From: Candidatus Thorarchaeota archaeon | Lineage (GTDB): Archaea > Asgardarchaeota > Thorarchaeia > Thorarchaeales > Thorarchaeaceae | Assembly (NCBI GenBank): GCA_016840965.1 | Contig: JAEORI010000270.1 | Span: forward strand, 1 to 8,561 | DNA length: 8,561 bases | Reading direction: 5' to 3' | Shown: positions 1 through 5,000 of the stretch, one piece after another | Layout of the letters: every line of letters starts with the position of its first letter | Position numbering within the stretch: the first letter of the stretch is position 1 | Translations under genes and position numbers: made by a program | The notes under the pieces: model-generated | Told to the model about the DNA's origin: nothing | The model's database searches: none | The model's input: only the letters and a program-made list of their open reading frames with translations

Positions 1-1
1 G

Positions 2-385
2 GTTCCAGCCGAGGATCTCGTTTGGTTTATCCCGTATGAAGACCACTTTCTAAAAGCATTCATTGACCGAACTGGAGTTATTGCTGAAAATATTCAGCCA
101 AAATTGTTTCCAGCTTATAAACGACACTACTGGCCGTCCAATCCTGAAGCACCTCGAAAGATGCCGAGCAAGGGAATAAGGGCCACAGGAGAAGTTAGAC
201 CATCAATCTGGTTGAATGGCCAAGTTATTGGAAGATGGGAATTGGATGATGACAAAGGTTTGATGAAGGTAGTAACGAGTCTGTACACAAAGATTACAAA
301 ATCGCAAGAAGACGAAATTGAGTTGGTCAGAGAGCATCTAGAGGAGTTCATCAATAGTTCTTTGCTACCAATTTCGGTTGGATAG
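2..385 (+). CDS. Winged-helix DNA-binding protein, AlkZ/YcaQ-like (HTH_42) family, C-terminal part
   Basis: The gene enters from the left edge; 127 C-terminal residues are visible and no start codon is in the window. The reading frame is open from base 2, so the first in-frame ATG at 104 is internal. The visible part has the tail pattern of the HTH_42 family, to which the alkylpurine/crosslink DNA glycosylases AlkZ and AlkX (YcaQ) belong: a hydrophobic stretch ending in FIPYEDHFLKAFIDRTG (about residues 9-25), then GEVRPSIWLNGQVIGRWEL (63-81), which matches the family's conserved 'G-x-V-x-P-x-hydrophobic-x-x-G-x-V-x-G-x-W' strand pair, and a charged C-terminal helix. The catalytic Q-x-Q region of the glycosylases would lie upstream, so repair activity cannot be judged. 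Family members also include uncharacterised proteins. The family call is fairly sure; a glycosylase role is only possible. Confidence 0.72.
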   Translation, partial: VPAEDLVWFIPYEDHFLKAFIDRTGVIAENIQPKLFPAYKRHYWPSNPEAPRKMPSKGIRATGEVRPSIWLNGQVIGRWELDDDKGLMKVVTSLYTKITKSQEDEIELVREHLEEFINSSLLPISVG

Positions 386-397
386 AGAATAGACAGG

Positions 398-406
398 CAT
401 AAATAG
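398..406 (+). promoter_or_regulatory. Possible TATA box for the 70-residue membrane protein
   Basis: CATAAATAG lies 45-53 bases before the ATG at 451 and follows a purine-rich stretch that could serve as a BRE. A transcript starting about 25 bases downstream would have a leader of roughly 20-25 bases containing the GGAG at 438-441. The match is to the archaeal A/T-rich box consensus only. Confidence 0.35.
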
Positions 407-437
407 TGAGATTCCAATGCTAAATACCCAACCATCT

Positions 438-441
438 GGAG
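438..441 (+). promoter_or_regulatory. Shine-Dalgarno site that selects the ATG at 451
   Basis: GGAG ends 9 bases before ATG 451. An in-frame TTG at 442 directly abuts the GGAG and would leave no spacer, so ATG 451 is the better start. Confidence 0.5.
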
Positions 442-450
442 TTGAATCGA

Positions 451-663
451 ATGGGAAAGGGATTAGCGTTACTCGGACTTATCCTAATCATTATCGGCAT
501 TTTACCCCTCCTTATGCCAATGATTGGACTTGGAACATATGCGGATTACTTCTACATGCTCAACATCTATACACTATCGATTGCGGGCTATGATTTCTCT
601 GAACTCATGCTCATTCTACTTGGCCTTGGTGTTATACTCCTCATTGTTGGAGCAGTAAAGTAA
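451..663 (+). CDS. Small two-helix membrane protein, function unknown
   Basis: A 70-residue protein that I do not recognise. It has two strongly hydrophobic helices (about residues 4-27 and 51-69) joined by a tyrosine-rich, weakly polar loop (ADYFYMLNIY, 31-40). One lysine near the N-terminus and one at the very C-terminus suggest a hairpin with both ends in the cytoplasm. Glycines are frequent within both helices, as in tightly packed or oligomeric small membrane proteins. The start was taken at ATG 451 because of GGAG at 438-441; a TTG at 442 would add three residues. It is coding rather than chance because the hydrophobic pattern is regular, a promoter-like box and ribosome site precede it, and a hairpin follows the stop. 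It lies 65 bases after the winged-helix gene in the same direction, so co-transcription is possible, and it converges on mscL. Confidence 0.65.
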   Translation: MGKGLALLGLILIIIGILPLLMPMIGLGTYADYFYMLNIYTLSIAGYDFSELMLILLGLGVILLIVGAVK

Positions 664-692
664 TCTTGTCAATAGACAAAATAGGAAAGCGT

Positions 693-712
693 GGGGAGAG
701 ATTAATCTCCCC
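693..712. terminator. Hairpin in the convergent junction between the small membrane protein and mscL
   Basis: A perfect 7-base stem, GGGGAGA (693-699) with TCTCCCC (706-712), encloses a 6-base loop, GATTAA. It lies 29 bases after the stop of the + strand gene and 26 bases beyond the stop of the - strand mscL, so it could serve both transcripts. On the minus strand a pyrimidine/T-rich tract follows it (complement of 681-690). A weaker hairpin, TTGTC/GACAA at 666-679, comes directly after the + strand stop. Archaeal termination usually relies on T-tracts, so the hairpin may instead protect transcript ends. Confidence 0.5.
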
Positions 713-738
713 TCGTAACCTATAATCTAGAGCGAATT

Positions 739-1098
739 TTATTTGATTCCAATCCGTGTAGCAATCTTCACTATCAAGAAGACCACAAACGCCACGATTA
801 TGAATGTGATTAGACTATCCATAATGGGACCAAATGATAGTACATATAGTTCTCCAGTGGGATCAATAGGCGGATATACTATTTTCACGAGTGGCATAAT
901 AAGACTGCTAACAAGTGCTTGTACGACAACACCGATGTAGATACCCAAAATGAACGCAACAGCGAGTCCGAGTCCCTTGTAGTTTGATATGAAGGCAACA
1001 AACTCATTGACGAGTCCTTTTGGAGGTTCAGGTGGAGGTGCTGGTGTGAGTAGCTTCCGTATCTCTCTAAGTTCTTCTAACATTTCATCATTCGACAT
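739..1098 (-). CDS. mscL: Large-conductance mechanosensitive channel, MscL family
   Basis: A 119-residue pore-forming membrane protein expected to open under membrane tension and release solutes on osmotic downshock. After an N-terminal segment, residues 28-40 (LVNEFVAFISNYK) fit the amphipathic S1 helix of MscL. TM1 (about 43-70) contains LAVAFILG and ALVSSLIMP, matching the bacterial 'LAVGVIIG...SLV-x-x-IIMP' pore helix. A short periplasmic loop follows (YPPIDPTGELYVLSFG), then TM2 (about 91-115) with the DSLITFIIVAF pattern of bacterial 'DFLIVAFAIF'. The protein stops four residues after TM2, so the usual C-terminal cytoplasmic helix is missing. A similar charged helix, EMLEELREIRKLL (5-17), followed by a proline-rich linker (18-27), sits at the N-terminus instead. 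The start is supported by GGTGAT just upstream. Family assignment is confident; channel behaviour with the moved helix is not shown. Confidence 0.88.
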   Translation of the reverse strand: MSNDEMLEELREIRKLLTPAPPPEPPKGLVNEFVAFISNYKGLGLAVAFILGIYIGVVVQALVSSLIMPLVKIVYPPIDPTGELYVLSFGPIMDSLITFIIVAFVVFLIVKIATRIGIK

Positions 1099-1101
1099 TT
1101 A

Positions 1102-1107
1102 ATCACC
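1102..1107 (-). promoter_or_regulatory. Shine-Dalgarno site of mscL
   Basis: On the minus strand, GGTGAT ends 3 bases before ATG (1098-1096). It is complementary to the AUCACC core at the archaeal 16S rRNA 3' end and fixes the mscL start. Confidence 0.65.
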
Positions 1108-1157
1108 CTAAATGATTGTGCCAAAAGAGAAATGGCATCTTGTTTAAGACTTTTACC

Positions 1158-1165
1158 AAATATAC
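1158..1165 (-). promoter_or_regulatory. Possible TATA box of mscL
   Basis: The minus strand reads GTATATTT here, about 60-67 bases before the mscL ATG. A start about 25 bases downstream gives a leader of roughly 35 bases that includes the GGTGAT site. It is one of several A/T-rich runs in this divergent 102-base region, so the choice is tentative. Confidence 0.3.
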
Positions 1166-1171
1166 GTAGAT

Positions 1172-1181
1172 TGATATAATA
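1172..1181 (+). promoter_or_regulatory. Possible TATA box of the membrane methyltransferase gene
   Basis: TGATATAATA is centred about 24 bases before ATG 1201. This places the transcript start almost at the ATG, as in leaderless archaeal mRNAs. It fits the lack of a convincing Shine-Dalgarno site in 1181-1200, where only a distant GTGA is seen. Confidence 0.4.
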
Positions 1182-1200
1182 GAGTGAAGCGGCTTAGACG

Positions 1201-1812
1201 ATGAGCTTCTGGTTCTTCCTTTCAATGATAGGTCTAGTCCTTGTTATCCCAGTTCATTTCCTATCTGTTGAACATTTGAGATTGGACAAGAAATATGGCG
1301 AGGAGAAAGGATTCAAGATTGGAGCTATACTGGGGATGATCTCAGGGTGGGGATTCTTCCTATTTTTGATTGGCCTTTGGATTTCGCCTCAAGATAGGTT
1401 TTTGATCGAAATCTCAGATATCGGCGTCATTGGCATACCACTTTTTCACCTTATTGTAGCTGTTGGGTTTCTTCTACCTGGAGCTTGGCTTGGTATCAAA
1501 GGAGTGACTGAGATGGGGCTCAAGACTGCGGAAACACATCGAGCTGAAAGGGTAATTTCCACTGGTGTCTATTCAAGAATTAGACATCCACAATATCTAG
1601 CATCCGTCTTAGCTCATATTGGTGCATCATTTCTTTTTTCAGCTTATTACGCGCTTCTAATGACTCCACTTGTTGTTCTAATCAATTACATCCTTTGTTG
1701 GAAGGAGGAAAAAGAGTTGATTAGAGAGTTCGGTGAGGAGTATCAGCACTATCGGGATAATGTACCAATGTTTGTGCCTAGAATAGCAAGCAAATTAAAC
1801 TTGAATCAATAA
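1201..1812 (+). CDS. Membrane-embedded methyltransferase, ICMT/phospholipid methyltransferase (PEMT) family
   Basis: A 203-residue integral membrane protein with about five hydrophobic segments (roughly 2-24, 38-62, 74-100 and a long stretch at 134-166 that probably forms a helical hairpin). The C-terminal half carries the signature of the isoprenylcysteine carboxyl methyltransferase/phospholipid N-methyltransferase superfamily: STGVYSRIRHPQYLAS (120-135) with the RHPxY motif, then EEKEL (169-173) and FGEEYQHYRDNVPMFVP (177-193). In the family, the RHP region and the paired glutamates bind S-adenosylmethionine and the methyl acceptor near the membrane face. The acceptor cannot be told from sequence: a prenylated cysteine, a lipid amine or another small molecule are all possible. 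Transcription is probably leaderless, divergent from mscL. It is unlikely to be co-transcribed with the giant gene because 189 bases and a T-rich tract separate them. Confidence 0.82.
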   Translation: MSFWFFLSMIGLVLVIPVHFLSVEHLRLDKKYGEEKGFKIGAILGMISGWGFFLFLIGLWISPQDRFLIEISDIGVIGIPLFHLIVAVGFLLPGAWLGIKGVTEMGLKTAETHRAERVISTGVYSRIRHPQYLASVLAHIGASFLFSAYYALLMTPLVVLINYILCWKEEKELIREFGEEYQHYRDNVPMFVPRIASKLNLNQ

Positions 1813-1837
1813 CTCAATTGAAATGAGAATTGTCTGA

Positions 1838-1860
1838 TTTTTTCATCGGCTCTTTTAATT
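1838..1860 (+). terminator. T-rich tract, candidate terminator after the methyltransferase gene
   Basis: A run of six T (1838-1843) and then TTTT (1853-1856) begin 26 bases after the stop codon. T-tracts are the main intrinsic terminator in archaea. No stable hairpin is seen before it. Confidence 0.4.
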
Positions 1861-1944
1861 AATCGAATATAGGCCAAACAAGGAATAGTAATAACCTAAA
1901 ACTATTAGCTTTCTGAGTTGAGTGGGCTCCACGTATTCAATATC

Positions 1945-1954
1945 GGATAAATTA
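1945..1954 (+). promoter_or_regulatory. Possible TATA box of the giant surface-protein gene
   Basis: GGATAAATTA lies about 50 bases before ATG 2002. A start about 25 bases downstream would give a leader of roughly 25-30 bases including the strong GAGGTGA site. Other A/T-rich runs in 1813-2001 could also serve. Confidence 0.3.
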
Positions 1955-1989
1955 GCCAAGAAGCCGATTGAATTTCACGCTTAATATTC

Positions 1990-1996
1990 GAGGTGA
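1990..1996 (+). promoter_or_regulatory. Shine-Dalgarno site that selects the ATG at 2002
   Basis: GAGGTGA is a near-full match to the anti-Shine-Dalgarno sequence and ends 5 bases before ATG 2002. The in-frame GTG at 1993 lies inside this site and so cannot be the start. Confidence 0.75.
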
Positions 1997-2001
1997 CCGA
2001 G

Positions 2002-2073
2002 ATGCATGCCAAAAAATATGCTATTCTTGCATTGATTGGATTTTCGCTAGTTTTGACGCAAGTAGCATTATCA
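2002..2073 (+). other. Signal peptide of the giant surface protein
   Basis: Residues 1-24 have lysines at 4 and 5, a hydrophobic core from 6 to 18 (YAILALIGFSLVL) and a small-residue -3/-1 pattern (A22, S24) before T25. This fits Sec-dependent export with signal peptidase I cleavage. There is no lipobox cysteine. Confidence 0.75.
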
Positions 2074-5000
2074 ACCCCGGAAATCTATGAGGATGTTATT
2101 AATGAGGTTTCTAGTGATGCGGAAAAAAGCCCTGTGTTCAGAAACATCAACGAGGTGAATGATGGAAGATTCACAGTTTCGCAGGTTAATCATGCGGGAG
2201 TCATAAATCCAGTATCAATATTGCAATCGGGATATCAGACAACAGACTTGAAGCGAGCAAGAACTGATACTGGGGGAAATACAGCGGGAAATATCACAAT
2301 TGATGAGGCAAATGGGTGGTTTGTGAATAGCACTGAAATAGAGGTCACCGGTCTCAAGCGATTATATGGCTTAAACGGAACTTTTGATGAGGGAACAGAT
2401 CCATGGATACCGTATACAATTGATGGTGGTTCTAACACACAAATCAATTCCTATAATTCTACTGGCGGATTCATAGTGTGCAGGAATATGGGCAATTACA
2501 ATCCGTCAGGGGGAGGATACTATACTCACAGTGAACTGTCTGAAGCAGGATGGGAACAGGTAGTCACCAACTCGCCAGAGTCATTGGCTTTCAGAATGGA
2601 GTTTAATTTCCGCTATGTAACGGGACCACTTGATCCAGAAGGTGATGATTCATTTGCGGGAGATGTTGGCGTTTTTTGGCAATTAGGAGGTGAGGGGTAT
2701 TATTATCCTATGCAGGATTTTGATTCTAGAGAAACATGGTATTCTGTTAGTCATGTCTTCTCAGTTAGTCCGGGATTAAGTACATTCTCAATATACGTTG
2801 GTCTTTACATCGGTGGTGGTAATGTCAGAGTGTACGTGAATAATGACTATGATGATGATGGTGTTGCTGATGGCGTAGAGAATGCGCAGAATGTTACAGT
2901 GTATATTGATAACGTTGAGTTCACGAGTACCACATCTCCAGCCTTTGAAGACGTCAGTCTTACTTTTCATGCTGGGGCTCTATCAGCTCCCATTCTGGGA
3001 ACAGGTACCGGGACAGCTACAATCAGTAATCCAGATTATTGGAACACAACCCCTCTAGAGTATCAAATTACAGCAAGTGCAAATGTCCTTTTTACATATT
3101 CAGTTACTTCATTGTTTCAACGTTACATCAATTCATCATGGACAACAAGCCTTAGCAGTAGTGGAGTTGCATACTCAATATCTTCTGGGCTGAGTTCAGA
3201 TCTTACGTTCTATGCATATATCACGCAACCAAGTGGTTACTATGACTCCACGTTTGATATTTTGATTCCAAGAGATTGGGAAAATACGACTATCTGGGAT
3301 CCACTCATGAACGATATAACCAGTTACTGTGTAGTAACATCAGGACAACTCCATATACCAACTAGCGAGTTAAGTCGTAGTGGATGGTGGGAGATTAATC
3401 TCAATAGTCTGAACTATGCAAAGAACATTTCAGTCCAGGTATTTGATCAAGACTTGGTGGATTGGTCAGAAAATACCCTATTCCGGCCGGGTAATGAAAC
3501 GAGAATAGAGGTAGAGATAGGAACGTCCAGCGTAACACCAGCAGGTGGTGCCCCTGTAAATATAACATGGTTCTTACCAAATGAAGACCCCTGGACAATG
3601 GATTCAATTACTACAATGGTAGATGGTGCAGTCACTAGTTCTAGTTGGACCTTTGGTTCGACTAATACTACTGCTGGAGAATGGACAATTGATGTCCTTT
3701 GGACAAATGGAACCGAAATAGCCTACCAATCAGTGTCTTTCGACCTTTATCATTCAGCTTCTATTGTTGCAACATACCCAATTATTGAAACAGACTATGG
3801 TCAGACTATTTCAAACCTTATCACACTCAAGGACGCTGATACGAATGAATTCCTCTTAGATGATAGCGTAACCATAGAGGCCAACTGGTCAAGCTCAATA
3901 ATTGAATTTACACAAAATTACGCAAAGAAATGGTGGGAAGCTGATTTTGATACATCCTTGATTGGTGGTGGAGAATTCACTGTACTTGTTACTGCTTCAA
4001 GACCATATTTTGATACAATTGTAACTCAGTTTACTGTAGTTTCACTTTACAAGACAACGCTTGAAATCTTGAACGCTGGATCAATCCCAATTGAGAATGG
4101 ACTCAACGAGGTTTTTACAGCTCAAATTGATTATGAGTTCCTTAATGGGACAGGTATTATCGGAGCGTTGCCAATAATCACATTTTCGGGTCCCGGAGGC
4201 GGACTTTCGTGGACCAATTTCATTGACAATGACAATGGACATTATTCTGTGGATATAATTTGTGACATAGCCACAACATACGGGGTTACAATCACTCTAT
4301 CTAAACCATATCATTACAACTCCTCAGACTCATTTACACTTATCATAAGTGAAACTGGAACAGAGCTTGAATCTCTGAATGGTACTGCAGATGTTGTAAG
4401 ATTTGGTGATAGCTATAGACTTGTAGTCGAATATCGAAATAGTACTGGACAGGGACTATCTGGGGCAGATTTAGAGATTGTTTCTATAACCCCTCAAACT
4501 GGATTGATCAATGGAACATTCAATCCGATAACTGGTGGGTATTATGAGATTACTTTGACACCAACCACTACTGGTACATACTCAATAGTAGTCAGTGCAA
4601 GTCTCTTCAATCATGAAACTCAGTATATCACTTTCACCCTAACAGGCGTTGTCATTCCAACGATTCTAACATCCATTCCATCAAGTGCTACAGTCGCGGT
4701 TAATCAGAGTTTCACACTTCAGCTATTATTCCAAGATGAGAATCTAAATCCAATCAATATAGCAACTATCACTGTTTTAGAGCCACCAAGTGGAATTCTG
4801 ATTTCAGGAGCAACACCGATTGGAAGTGGATTGTACAATATTACTCTAAAGTCATCAGACATTGCGACCTACAACCTACTCTTCAGAGCTTCGGCTGCTA
4901 ATTATCAGAGTTCGATAGTGGGATTCACACTATCAGTGACAGCTATACAAACTACCCTAGAGATTCTGAATGCGGGATCGATTCCGGTTGAAAATGGGCT

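Noticed and set aside
127..435. Minus-strand open frame opposite the winged-helix gene
   Set aside because: It overlaps a frame with clear family motifs and has no recognisable domain; it is a shadow.
442..450. TTG start for the small membrane protein
   Set aside because: It directly abuts the GGAG site with no spacer; ATG 451 has a usable 9-base spacer.
1846..1968. Inverted pair ATCGGCT (1846-1852) and AGCCGAT (1962-1968) before the giant gene
   Set aside because: Seven bases about 110 apart are expected by chance in A/T-rich intergenic DNA, and no further similarity flanks them.
1993..2001. GTG start three codons before the ATG of the giant gene
   Set aside because: The GTG lies inside the GAGGTGA ribosome-binding site, so it cannot also be the start; ATG 2002 has a 5-base spacer.
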